From CAWCWK01 sp963842125 (GTDB lineage: Bacteria > Pseudomonadota > Alphaproteobacteria > Rhizobiales > CAWCWK01), in contig CAWJFE010000005.1 in the NCBI GenBank assembly GCA_963842125.1, positions 806,001-870,000 on the forward strand: 64,000 nucleotides of DNA. The letters are read 5' to 3'. Made by a program: the position numbers and the translations under genes. This document shows positions 26,290 to 34,340 of this stretch, in pieces. The first letter of the stretch is position 1, and each line of letters begins with the position of its first letter. The notes beneath the pieces are model-generated. The model ran no database searches, was not told where the DNA came from, and saw nothing but the letters and a program-made list of their open reading frames with translations.

Positions 26290-26314
26290 CCGGAGCGACG
26301 CAGCGCCGCTCCGG
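26290..26314. terminator. hairpin between convergent genes
   Basis: CCGGAGCG and CGCTCCGG form a perfect eight-base stem with a nine-base loop. It lies between the enoyl-CoA hydratase (ends 26091, plus) and the DJ-1-like gene (ends 26327, minus), so it could serve both. No T run follows on either strand. Confidence 0.4.
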
Positions 26315-26326
26315 GGTTGTGGTGCC

Positions 26327-27001
26327 TTAGACGAGCGTCACCAGCTTGTGGGCGGCCTCTTCCGACGAAGCCGGGTTCTGGCCCGTGACGAGCTTGCCGT
26401 CGGCAACGACGAAGGACCCCCAGTCCTCGCCCTTCTCATAGTGCCCGCCATTGGCCTTCAGCATGTCCTCGACGAGGAAAGGCACCACCTCGGTAAGGCC
26501 GACGGCCTCTTCCTCGGTGTTGGTGAAGCCGGTGACGGTGCGGCCCGCGACAAGGGAGCGGCCATCAGCGCCCTTGGGCTGCTTGAGAGCGGCCGGCGCG
26601 TGGCAGACGGCGCCGATCGGCTTGTCGCTGCGTGCGAAGGCCTCGATGAGCTTGATACTGTCGGCATCTTCCGCGAGATCCCAGAGGGGTCCGTGGCCGC
26701 CGGGATAGAAGACGGCGTCGAACCCGGCTTCGTCGACCGTAGAGAGAGCGTGGGTATTCGAGAGGTCCTTCTGCGCGGCCTCGTCGGCCTTGAAGCGCTT
26801 GGTCGCCTCGGTCTGCGCATCGGGAGCGTCACTTTTGGGGTCGAGCGGGGGCTGGCCGCCCTTCGGCGAGGCAAGCGTGACATCCGCGCCGGCGTCCTTG
26901 AAGACATAATACGGCGCGGCGAACTCCTCGAGCCAGAAGCCGGTCTTTTCGCCCGTGTCGCCAAGCGTGTCGTGGGATGTGAGGACCATCAGGATTTTCA
27001 T
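26327..27001 (-). CDS. DJ-1/PfpI family protein (Hsp31/glyoxalase III-like)
   Basis: A 224-residue class I glutamine amidotransferase-like protein of the DJ-1/PfpI superfamily. The nucleophile elbow is AVCHAPAAL with Cys133 and His134, the partner glutamate is Glu18 in GEKTGFWLEE, and the N-terminal KILMVLTSHDTLGDTGEKTGFW is the pattern of the Hsp31-like/glyoxalase branch. These act on methylglyoxal or related glycation damage. PGGHGPLWDLAEDADSIKLIEAFARSDKPIGAV is intact. ATG at 27001 has AAAGG about eight bases upstream; upstream in-frame codons lack similarity. It is a single-gene unit facing the oxidoreductase operon, probably a stress function. Confidence 0.92.
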   Translation of the reverse strand: MKILMVLTSHDTLGDTGEKTGFWLEEFAAPYYVFKDAGADVTLASPKGGQPPLDPKSDAPDAQTEATKRFKADEAAQKDLSNTHALSTVDEAGFDAVFYPGGHGPLWDLAEDADSIKLIEAFARSDKPIGAVCHAPAALKQPKGADGRSLVAGRTVTGFTNTEEEAVGLTEVVPFLVEDMLKANGGHYEKGEDWGSFVVADGKLVTGQNPASSEEAAHKLVTLV

Positions 27002-27257
27002 GGAATTGCCTTTGGTATTGGCGTCGGTCGGACAGGCTCTGGCCAGTCGCGCGCCTTTCGCCGATGCGAGGGTCCGCATCGGTAGATCGTTGTTCGTGGT
27101 GGGTGTCGTGCATCTGCGCCACGAGATCGGGGCGCCAGGCTAACGTAAGCCGTGCACCGCGCATTCCAAGGTCGCTGCATTGCGCGAGAGCAGGTCGCGC
27201 CCCTCCAACGGTACCCATCTGCCAGTCCGCATCGAACGGTTTGGGCTTACGCAGATC

Positions 27258-28583
27258 TCAAACGAGGGCGAGCGTCAGCGCCGGGAGCGTGGCCACGGCG
27301 AGCAGCGTGAGAAGCATGATGACGATGTAGGGCAGGGCGCCGAGGAAGATCTGTTCGACGCCGACATCCGGATCGTCGAGCGTCGTGTGGACCGTGAAGA
27401 CGGAGATGCCGAAAGGCGGCGTCAGAAGGCCGATCTCGACGGCGAGCACGGTCACGACGCCGAACTGGATGAGGTCGAAGCCGAAGTTCTGTGCGATGGG
27501 CGCGGCGATCGGCACGAGGATGAGAAGGATCGAGGTCGAATCGAGGATCATGCCCATCAGGAGGACGATCGCGACGTAGAGGACGAGGAAGCCCCACGGC
27601 CCCAGCCCGCCGCCCGAGACGAGCCCGCCGATCGCGTTCGGAATGCCGGCGACGGCCAGCATCCGGCTGTAGAAGCCGGCGGCGACCAGCAGAACGAGGA
27701 TCGAGACCGAGACGACGCCGGTCTGCTTGAGCACCTGCCACATGCGGGCCCGGTCGAGCTTGCGCCGTGCGAGCGCAATGAGGAGCGCTCCGAAGGCGCC
27801 AACGCCGCCGGCCTCGGTGGGCGTGAAGAAGCCGGTATAGAGGCCGCCGAGAACGAGGACGACGAGAAGAAGGATCGGCACGAGCTTAACCGCCATCTCC
27901 CGCGCGCCGAGCATCGGCGGGGCATCGTTCCGCAGCGCCTTGGCGGCCGCCGGGTCGGAGAAGACGACACGCGGGCGGAATTTCGCCATGCCGATGATCG
28001 CGGCGACGAAGCCGAGCGCGAGGATGATGCCCGGAATGATGCCGGCGAGGAACATCGCGCCGATCGAGACCTCGGCGAGAACGCCGTAGATGATCATGAG
28101 AAGGCTCGGCGGAATCAGCATGCCGAGGATGGACGATCCCGCGACCGTGCCGGCGGAGAAGCCGGCGGTGTAACCGTGCCGGCGCATTTCGGGCACGGCG
28201 ATCTTGGTGAAGACGGCGGCCGATGCGATGGAAACGCCCGTCACGGCGGCAAAGACGGTGTTGGCGGCGACCGTCGCGACGCCGAGTCCGCCGAGAAGGC
28301 GTCGCAGCAGCGTTTCGGCGACCTGGAAGGTGTCCTTGCCGACATCCGACACGCTGACGATGAGCCCCATCAGCACGAAGAGCGGGATGGTCGCGAAGAG
28401 GAAGTCGGAGACGCCGCTATAGGCAGCCAGCGACAGGAGCCGCATGGCGAGCTCGAAATTGTCGCGAATGATCCAGATGCCGGCAAAGCCCGCGGCGAAG
28501 AGCGCGATCGCGATCTCCATGCCGAGAAGGACGAGCACGACGAGAAGCCCGATGAGGAGGAAGCCGACGGTCAGCGTCGTCAT
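27258..28583 (-). CDS. dctM: TRAP transporter large membrane subunit DctM
   Basis: A 441-residue TRAP permease with about a dozen membrane helices. It shows LLVVLVLLGMEIAIALFAAGFAGIWII at the start, TIPLFVLMGLIVSVSDVGKDTFQVAETLLRRLLGGLGVATVAANTVFAAVTGVSIASAAVFTKI, GTVAGSSILGMLIPPSLLMIIYGVLAEVSIGAMFLAGIIPG, and EIGLLTPPFGISVFTVH near the end. The start overlaps the stop of dctQ by four bases. It is the last gene of the operon that begins with the molybdenum hydroxylase genes, so its substrate is likely the hydroxylase substrate or product. An antisense frame covers it almost completely but has no family features. Confidence 0.92.
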   Translation of the reverse strand: MTTLTVGFLLIGLLVVLVLLGMEIAIALFAAGFAGIWIIRDNFELAMRLLSLAAYSGVSDFLFATIPLFVLMGLIVSVSDVGKDTFQVAETLLRRLLGGLGVATVAANTVFAAVTGVSIASAAVFTKIAVPEMRRHGYTAGFSAGTVAGSSILGMLIPPSLLMIIYGVLAEVSIGAMFLAGIIPGIILALGFVAAIIGMAKFRPRVVFSDPAAAKALRNDAPPMLGAREMAVKLVPILLLVVLVLGGLYTGFFTPTEAGGVGAFGALLIALARRKLDRARMWQVLKQTGVVSVSILVLLVAAGFYSRMLAVAGIPNAIGGLVSGGGLGPWGFLVLYVAIVLLMGMILDSTSILLILVPIAAPIAQNFGFDLIQFGVVTVLAVEIGLLTPPFGISVFTVHTTLDDPDVGVEQIFLGALPYIVIMLLTLLAVATLPALTLALV

Positions 28584-29158
28584 GCGCCGACACCATCATC
28601 AGCTAGCGCATCGGGCGAACCCGGCCTGCGCCATTCGACTTGGGCGACCTTCAGATAGGCGAGAACCGTGACCGCCGATCCGAAGACGATGAGTGCCCAA
28701 AACGGGAAGGTCGGCAGCGTGAAGACGCCCTGAACGCCGAAGAATTCGCTATCCGTCCAGGACCGCACCATGCCGGGCCAGGTCGCATAGACGATCGCCG
28801 CGAAGATCGCTGCGCCGACGAGGGCGAAGAGGACGCCGAAGGCCTTGGCGAGCGCGGGCGCGCGCGCCAACAGCATCTGCGTGACGAAGTCGGACCGCGT
28901 CATGCGGCGCGACAGCACCGCCGCCGACATCTGCAAGAAGACGATGGCGACGACGGAGTGGGCCGCGAATTCCGCGACCCCGGTGATCGGATGGTTGAAG
29001 GCGTTGCGGCCCATCACGTCGGCGACGATGAGGAGCATGAGGCCGAAGATCCAGAGCGTGCCGATGGTCGCGAAGACGGAGGCGATCAGCCCGAGCAGAC
29101 CTCGGTCGGATCGCCCGTCCTCGCCGGATCGCGGCTCGTCGTCGGCATCATCCGTCAC
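28580..29158 (-). CDS. dctQ: TRAP transporter small membrane subunit DctQ
   Basis: A 192-residue inner-membrane protein with four hydrophobic segments. The N-terminal 20 residues are acidic and soluble (TDDADDEPRSGEDGRSDRG). The helices follow as LLGLIASVFATIGTLWIFGLMLLIVADVMGR, the NHPITGVAEFAAHSVVAIVFLQMSAAVLSRRMTRSDFV segment, AFGVLFALVGAAIFAAIVYATWPG and FPFWALIVFGSAVTVLAYLKVA. The start is GTG at 29158; the ATG that shares bases with it is out of frame and stops at once. A hairpin separates it from the upstream dctP. Confidence 0.88.
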   Translation of the reverse strand: MTDDADDEPRSGEDGRSDRGLLGLIASVFATIGTLWIFGLMLLIVADVMGRNAFNHPITGVAEFAAHSVVAIVFLQMSAAVLSRRMTRSDFVTQMLLARAPALAKAFGVLFALVGAAIFAAIVYATWPGMVRSWTDSEFFGVQGVFTLPTFPFWALIVFGSAVTVLAYLKVAQVEWRRPGSPDALADDGVGA

Positions 29159-29190
29159 ATATCACTCCGACGACTCGCTGCTTAAATGGC

Positions 29191-29216
29191 CCGCTGGCAC
29201 TTCATGGCGCCAGCGG
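29191..29216 (-). terminator. hairpin between dctP and dctQ (possible attenuator)
   Basis: CCGCTGGC and GCCAGCGG form a perfect eight-base stem with a ten-base loop in the 88-base gap between dctP and dctQ; on the transcribed strand it is followed by a short TTTAA. It probably lowers transcription of the membrane subunits relative to the binding protein. Confidence 0.5.
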
Positions 29217-29246
29217 AGCACAGGCTTAGCGGGTTACGCAATCGCC

Positions 29247-30311
29247 TTAGCGGTCGGCGTCCCAGGCGCGCAGGGGCTCGACACCGCGTTCGCGCAAGGC
29301 GTCGAAATAGGCTTTGAGCACCGTCTTGCCCTCTTCGCCGGTCTGGTCGAGCCAGGGCTGGACGATATCGGGCAGCGATTCCACCCAGGCCGTCTTCTCG
29401 GCCTCGGGCAGTTCGGTGATCTCTAGGCCGGCCGCCTCCATCTCCGTGATCGCGGTGGTGGCGCGCTCCGAGACGTAGTCGCCATGGCCTTTGGACGTGA
29501 TCTTGCCGGCTTCGCGCAGCGCGTTCTGGACGGCTTCGGGCTGGCTGTCGAAGAAGTCCTTGTTGACCGCGATGCCGCCAAAATACATCGAGCCTATGCC
29601 GACGCGCGTGAGCTTGGGCGCCACCTCGTAGACGCGTGTCGGCAGAATGCCGCTCGCAAAGGAGAGCGCACCTTCCGACACGCCGGTCTGGATGTCGGTG
29701 TAATAGGTCGTCAGCGCGCCATCGAGCGGCGTCGCGCCCGTATTGGCAAGCCAGTTGGCCGAGGTGCCGGGCGCGTTGATGCGGTGGTTGGCGAGATCGG
29801 CGAGGCCATTGATCTCGAAATTGGCGTAGACGTCGTAGCTGTCGGTGATCAGCGAGGAGAGGTGGACCATGTTCTGGTCGGCCCAGCTGTCGCGCAGCTC
29901 CGGCAACTCGTCGGAGAGCGTGTCGAAGATCTCGATGATCATCTCGTGGTCGGACGTCGCGAAGGGCGTGAAATAGGTCACGTTCTGGAGCGGCATCTCG
30001 GAGCCCTCCCAGACCGTGCCGACCATGCCGACATCGACGATGCCGTCGCGAACGGCCTCGCGCGTATCGGTGTATTTGTAGAGCGTGCCGCCGTAGTTCT
30101 CGACCCAGTCGATCTGGTATTCGTTGCCGGCCTCCATGAGGAGCCTGTTCACCTCCGGCTGGAAGGTGTTCTTCATCGCGTAGACCCAGATATTCGCTTC
30201 CGGGTGGCTGGAGCCGATATTGGCGGTGATCATCTCCTGCGCGGCCAAGGGCGTCGTCAGCATCGTGCCCGACAAGAGGGCGGCGCTCGCGACTGTGGTC
30301 AAATGCTTCAT
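29247..30311 (-). CDS. dctP: TRAP transporter substrate-binding protein DctP
   Basis: A 354-residue periplasmic receptor. A Sec signal occupies about 1-24 (MKHLTTVASAALLSGTMLTTPLAAQ). The mature protein has ITANIGSSHPEANIWVYAMKNTFQPEVNRL, AVRDGIVDVGMVGTVWEGSEMPLQNV, LADLANHRINAPGTSANWLANTGATPLDGALTTYYTDIQTGVSEGALSF and a C-terminal QPWLDQTGEEGKTVLKAYFDALRERG. The arginine common in TRAP ligand pockets would fall around HRINAPG. ATG at 30311 is preceded by GAGGAA at five bases. It lies 50 bases after the molybdenum hydroxylase large subunit in the same orientation, which links transport to that enzyme. Confidence 0.92.
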   Translation of the reverse strand: MKHLTTVASAALLSGTMLTTPLAAQEMITANIGSSHPEANIWVYAMKNTFQPEVNRLLMEAGNEYQIDWVENYGGTLYKYTDTREAVRDGIVDVGMVGTVWEGSEMPLQNVTYFTPFATSDHEMIIEIFDTLSDELPELRDSWADQNMVHLSSLITDSYDVYANFEINGLADLANHRINAPGTSANWLANTGATPLDGALTTYYTDIQTGVSEGALSFASGILPTRVYEVAPKLTRVGIGSMYFGGIAVNKDFFDSQPEAVQNALREAGKITSKGHGDYVSERATTAITEMEAAGLEITELPEAEKTAWVESLPDIVQPWLDQTGEEGKTVLKAYFDALRERGVEPLRAWDADR

Positions 30312-30321
30312 TGGTTCCTCC

Positions 30322-30333
30322 CAGAACGTTCTG
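30322..30333. promoter_or_regulatory. perfect 12-base palindrome upstream of dctP
   Basis: CAGAACGTTCTG is a perfect palindrome lying just upstream of the dctP ribosome binding site in the 50-base gap after the hydroxylase gene. It may be an operator for an internal promoter or a chance palindrome; no partner copy was noticed nearby. Confidence 0.25.
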
Positions 30334-30361
30334 TTGGTCGTGACGGCCGGCTCGATCCGGC

Positions 30362-32758
30362 TCATTCCTCGCCCATGCTTTCTTTCATGCCGCCGATCGC
30401 ATCGAGCACGCGTTCGGGCGTCATGGGCATTTGCGTGATGCGACCGCCCGAGGGGCGGATCGCGTCGTTGATGGCGTTCATGAGCGCGGCCGGCGCACCT
30501 GCGGTCCCGGCCTCGCCGGCGCCCTTGGCGCCGAGCTCGCTTTCCTTGGTCGGCGTCTCGACATGGCCGATGACGATGTCCGGCATCTCGGCGGCCATGG
30601 GCACGAGGTAGTCGGCCATGTTGGCATTGGTCAGCTGACCGGTCTCGTCGTAGAGGCTCTCCTCGTAGAGCGCGTCCCCGATGCCCTGGACGATGCCGCC
30701 CCGGATCTGCTCGTCGACGAGCTGCGGATTGACGATCCGTCCGCAATCCTCGACGCACCAATGGCCTAGCAGCTTCACGAAGCCGGTCTCGTGATCGACC
30801 TCGACATAGCTCGCCTGCACGCCGTTGGTGAAGGCGAAGGGATAGTCGTTGGTGATGTAATGCCGCGTGACGACGAGCTCGCGCGGCAGGCCCTTCGGCA
30901 GCGTGTCGCCGCGGAAATAGACGATGCGGCCGAGCTCGGCGAGCGTCAGGCGTTCCTGGCCGCTGGTCGCGTCGACGACGAGGCCTTCGCGGATATCGAG
31001 TTCGTCGGCCGAGGCCTGCAGCATGGCCGCTGCGACCGAGAGGATGTTCTCGCGCAGCGCGCGTCCCGCCTGAAGCGCCGCTTCGCCGCCGATGCCGGTG
31101 CCGCGCGAGGCCCAGGTGCCGCCGCCGAACGGGGTCGTGCGGGTGTCGCCGGTGACGATCTTGACCGTGCCGATCTCGACGCCGACCGATTCCGCCACGA
31201 TCTGGGCCAGCATCGCTTCCGTGCCCTGGCCCTGTTCGGTGACGCCGGAAAGGGCGACGACGCTGCCATCGGGGTCCATGCGCACCGTGCAGCCGTCCTG
31301 CGCCGAGATGCGCGCGCCGCCGATGCCGTACATGAAGGGGCTGGGATTGGTCAGCTCGATGAAGCTGGCGATCCCGATGCCGCGATGGATGCCCTTCTCG
31401 CGATAGCGCGGCCTGGTCGGCCCGCAGCCGTCGTAGTCCATCAGTTCGAGGATCTTATCGAGGCTCTGCTGGTGCGAGAGGCCCTCGAAGCGCATGCCGG
31501 CCGGCGACGTGCAGGGATAGGCGTCGTCCGCAAAGACGTTGCGCCGACGGATCTCGACCGGGTCCATGCCGATCGCCTCGGCCGCCATGTCAAGGAGCCC
31601 CTCGGTGACGGTGACGGCGATCGGGTGCCCGACCGCGCGGTACTGGCAGGTCGGCGTCTTGTTCTGGAGGACGACCGTCGTGCGGGCGCGGTAGTTGTCG
31701 AACTTGTAGGGACCGCCGCAGAGATTGACGACCTGATTGCCCTCGATCGCGCTCGTGCGTGGATAGACCGAATAGGGGCCGATGCCGGTATAGTCGTCGA
31801 TGTCGAGCGCCAGGATGCGCCCCTCGCTATCGACGGCGAGCCGCGCATCGATCTCGTGATCGCGGGCGTGGATGTCGGAGGCAAAACTCTCGATGCGGTC
31901 GGCGATGAACTTGACCGGCCGGCCCATCACCTTGGCGATCGCGGCCGTCGCGACCTCGTCCGGGTAGACATGGACCTTGATGCCGAACGAGCCGCCGACG
32001 TCATCGCATTGCACGCGAACGTGCGATTCCGGCAAATCGAGTTGTTCGGCCAGCACGACCTGGATCATGTGCGGCGCCTGCGTCGAGTGGTGCACCGTCA
32101 GCTGGTTCTCGGAGCGGTCGTAATCGACGAGGATCGAGCGCGGCTCGAGCGTGACGCCGGTGTGCCGGCCCGTCTTGAAGGTCGCCGAGACGACGGTCGC
32201 ATCGGAGCCGAAGACGGCCTCGACATCGCCCGTCTCGTGCAGCCGCTGGAAGGCGAGATTGTCGCCGAGGCTCTCGTGGAGGACGGGCGACGAGGCGTCG
32301 AGCGCCGTGCGCATGTCGGTGAGCGTGTCGAGCGGCTCGTAGTCGACCGCGATCAGCGCCGCCGCGTCCTCGGCCGCGCGCCGCGTGTCGGCGACGATGG
32401 CGACGACGGCTTCGCCGACCCAGGTCGCGCGGTCCATGGCGAGGGCGTGCTGGGGCGCCGACTTCATGCCCTTCAGGTGTTCGAGAACGCCGACCCACGG
32501 CTTGCAATGCGGTTCCAGATCGGCGCCGGTGAAAACGCGCTTGACGCCTTTCGCCTCGTCCGCGCCGTTGAGCGCGATACCCTTGATGGCAGCGTGTGCG
32601 TGCGGGCTCCGCAGGAACGCGACATGCAGCATGCGCGGCAGCACGAGATCGTCGACATAGCGGCCGCGCCCTTCGACGAGGCGGCGCGCATTGGGGCGCG
32701 GGACGGTGCGGCCGATATAGCTGTTCGGACGGTCGGGATTGCCGAAGGCAAGCGTCAT
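30362..32758 (-). CDS. molybdenum hydroxylase large subunit (xanthine dehydrogenase/CoxL family)
   Basis: A 798-residue molybdopterin-binding catalytic subunit of the xanthine oxidase family. It begins NSYIGRTVPRPNARRLVEGRGRYVDDL, with LHVAFLRSPHAHAAI, GGSFGIKVHVYPDEVATAAIAKVMGRPVKFI, the active-site-loop area KTPTCQYRAVGHPIAV, GVTEQGQGTEAMLAQI, GTWASRGTGIGGEAAL, and the catalytic glutamate region GAKGAGEAGTAGAPAALMNA near the C-terminus. The loop is neither the AYxCSFR of form I CO dehydrogenase nor AYRGAGR, so CO is not the expected substrate; an N-heterocycle or aldehyde is more likely. The chosen ATG at 32758 lies in an ATGA that would be the stop of the small subunit. The frame stays open upstream into the small-subunit C-terminus, which is discussed under that entry. 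Confidence 0.9.
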   Translation of the reverse strand: MTLAFGNPDRPNSYIGRTVPRPNARRLVEGRGRYVDDLVLPRMLHVAFLRSPHAHAAIKGIALNGADEAKGVKRVFTGADLEPHCKPWVGVLEHLKGMKSAPQHALAMDRATWVGEAVVAIVADTRRAAEDAAALIAVDYEPLDTLTDMRTALDASSPVLHESLGDNLAFQRLHETGDVEAVFGSDATVVSATFKTGRHTGVTLEPRSILVDYDRSENQLTVHHSTQAPHMIQVVLAEQLDLPESHVRVQCDDVGGSFGIKVHVYPDEVATAAIAKVMGRPVKFIADRIESFASDIHARDHEIDARLAVDSEGRILALDIDDYTGIGPYSVYPRTSAIEGNQVVNLCGGPYKFDNYRARTTVVLQNKTPTCQYRAVGHPIAVTVTEGLLDMAAEAIGMDPVEIRRRNVFADDAYPCTSPAGMRFEGLSHQQSLDKILELMDYDGCGPTRPRYREKGIHRGIGIASFIELTNPSPFMYGIGGARISAQDGCTVRMDPDGSVVALSGVTEQGQGTEAMLAQIVAESVGVEIGTVKIVTGDTRTTPFGGGTWASRGTGIGGEAALQAGRALRENILSVAAAMLQASADELDIREGLVVDATSGQERLTLAELGRIVYFRGDTLPKGLPRELVVTRHYITNDYPFAFTNGVQASYVEVDHETGFVKLLGHWCVEDCGRIVNPQLVDEQIRGGIVQGIGDALYEESLYDETGQLTNANMADYLVPMAAEMPDIVIGHVETPTKESELGAKGAGEAGTAGAPAALMNAINDAIRPSGGRITQMPMTPERVLDAIGGMKESMGEE

Positions 32759-33282
32759 GCCGGATCTCCCGGTGTCGTTCCGGCCGCACGCGCGTCGAGC
32801 GACCGTCTCGACGGCGTCGACGATCGCTTCGTAGCCCGTGCAGCGGCAGTAGTTGCCACCGAGATGTTCGCGAATTTCCGCGCGGCCGGGCCGCTCCGCG
32901 GCTTCGAGGAGCGGCTTGGCGGCGATCAGCATGCCCGGGCGTGCAGAACCCGCATTGGAGCGCGTTGCGCGCGACGAACGCGTCTTGCAGATCGCGGATG
33001 ACGTTGGTCTCCGTGACGCCCTCGATGGTCCAGATCTCGGCCCCGTCGAGCTGCGCCGCGAGCGTCAGGCAGCCCCGGACGAGCGCGCCGTCGACCTCGA
33101 CGGTGCAGGCGCCGCAAACGCCGTGCTCGCAGCCGGCATGGGAGCCGGTGAGGCCGAGGTCGTGGCGCAGGAAGTCGATGAGGTGCGTGCTGGCCTCGAC
33201 CTCGGCGTCGACACGCTCGCCATTGACCGAAAAGGACAGCGCGACCTTGCTTCTCGAACCGCTTCGCCATCGTCTCGCTCAT
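32755..33282 (-). pseudogene. molybdenum hydroxylase 2Fe-2S small subunit, frameshifted
   Basis: Encodes a small [2Fe-2S] subunit of the xanthine dehydrogenase/CoxS family, but the reading frame breaks. From ATG 33282 (ATGA overlap with the FAD-subunit stop) it reads MSETMAKRFEK. One extra base near 33251-33256 must be skipped to reach VALSFSVNGERVDAEVEAS and then the plant-type cluster CEHGVCGACTVEVDG. The second-cluster motif begins NALQCGFCTPG, where an extra G near 32936-32939 again shifts the frame; it resumes MLIAAKPLLEAAER and GGNYCRCTGYEAIVDAV. A third shift near 32795-32800 would bring the end to the TGA that overlaps the large-subunit ATG. Without it the C-terminus runs straight into the large subunit. 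All eight cluster cysteines are present, which argues for recent lesions or sequence error. Confidence 0.82.
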
Positions 33283-34136
33283 GCCGCCATCCTCTTCGCG
33301 GCGTTCGGCCCAAGCGCATCGAGAATGCGGCCGAGCAACACGCCGGCGAGATGGTGGCGGTAGCGGGCGGTACCGTTGGCGTCCGACGGGGGATCGAGAT
33401 CGCTGCGAAGCGCTTCGATCGCCGCCGTCAGGTCCTGGCCGGCATCGATCGCCTTCATCGCGCCACTGGCGAGTACGGGCGTGTCACCGGCGCCGAAATA
33501 GGCAAGGCGCGTGCCGCCCACGCGGCGCACGCCGGCGACACCGACGATGGCGTAGTCGCCGGAGCGCCTGGCCAGTTCGAGAATGCACTGGGTCTCGCCG
33601 GCCTCAAGCTTGGGCACCGACACGCCGGTGAGGATTTCGCCGGACTCCAAGGCCGTATCGAAGACGCCGGCAAAGAACGCCTCCGCCGGAATGCGCCGCT
33701 CGCCATCTCGGCTGGCGACGATGATCTCTGCGCCGAGCGCCACGACGCAAGCGGCCAGTTCCGCCGCCGGGTCGGCATTGGCGAGCGAGCCGCCGATCGT
33801 GCCGCGCGAACGGATGGCGGCATGTGCGATGAGCGGGACGGCTTGGGTCAGGAGGGGCACATGTTCGGCGATGACGTCGGATGCGCCAAGCTCGGCATGT
33901 CGGGTGAGGGCCCCGATACGGACGCGGTCGCCCTCATCGTCGATGCCCGACAGTTCGGCCACGAAATTGATGTCGATGAGCGCAACGTCCTCGTCGAGCC
34001 GCAGGTTGAGCGCGGCGACCAGGCTCTGACCGCCAGCGAGGATGCGCCCGCGATCGCCGGCCTCGTCCAGCATGTCGAACGCATCCGCCAACGACGCGGC
34101 GCGTGCATAGGCAACCTGCGAAGCCTTCACGACCAT
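33279..34136 (-). CDS. molybdenum hydroxylase FAD-binding medium subunit (CoxM family)
   Basis: A 285-residue FAD-binding subunit of a xanthine dehydrogenase-type enzyme, passing electrons from the iron-sulfur subunit to an acceptor. The FAD-binding motif RILAGGQSLVAALNLRL is near 31-47. The second motif RSRGTIGGSLANADPAAEL near 110-128 matches the usual TxGG..xNADPA pattern, and the CO-dehydrogenase C-terminal domain follows with RRSGDYAIVGVAG. It is the first gene of the leftward operon and its stop overlaps the small-subunit start by ATGA. Its own start faces the TetR gene across about 200 bases that contain an AT-rich palindrome. Confidence 0.92.
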   Translation of the reverse strand: MVVKASQVAYARAASLADAFDMLDEAGDRGRILAGGQSLVAALNLRLDEDVALIDINFVAELSGIDDEGDRVRIGALTRHAELGASDVIAEHVPLLTQAVPLIAHAAIRSRGTIGGSLANADPAAELAACVVALGAEIIVASRDGERRIPAEAFFAGVFDTALESGEILTGVSVPKLEAGETQCILELARRSGDYAIVGVAGVRRVGGTRLAYFGAGDTPVLASGAMKAIDAGQDLTAAIEALRSDLDPPSDANGTARYRHHLAGVLLGRILDALGPNAAKRMAA

Positions 34137-34222
34137 CCTCCCACTGCGTGGCGCGGCCCTCTTTGCGTGCCGTAGCCGGTCAGTTCCACCCTGGCGCAGC
34201 CTGGGCAGAACCTCTCTTTAGT

Positions 34223-34234
34223 GATCAAATGATC
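34223..34234. promoter_or_regulatory. candidate operator palindrome between hydroxylase operon and TetR gene
   Basis: GATCAAATGATC, an inverted repeat of GATCA arms around AA, sits in a locally AT-rich stretch in the divergent region between the FAD-subunit start (34136) and the TetR start (34341). This is the expected place for a TetR operator that controls both directions. Confidence 0.45.
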
Positions 34235-34340
34235 TTTAATGTCGCCGCCAATTGCAAGTCTTTTCTAACGGCTGCACCCCTTGGGACGAAGAAGCGCAAA
34301 GACGATTGCCTGCGCGGGCCTCTCTGTGGATAGAGAGGGC

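Noticed and set aside
27180..28658. A 492-codon open frame antisense to dctM
   Set aside because: Highly charged Asp/Glu/Arg-rich composition typical of the complement of hydrophobic membrane codons.
32756..32932. A genuine fusion of the 2Fe-2S subunit C-terminus to the molybdenum subunit
   Set aside because: The frame is open through the junction, but the N-terminal part of the small subunit is out of frame and the ATGA overlap fits separate subunits better; kept as a possibility under the frameshift finding.
30791..33001. A 736-codon open frame on the plus strand opposite the molybdenum hydroxylase
   Set aside because: It is a high-GC shadow: arginine/aspartate-rich, no domain, no ribosome site, and the opposite strand encodes clear catalytic motifs.
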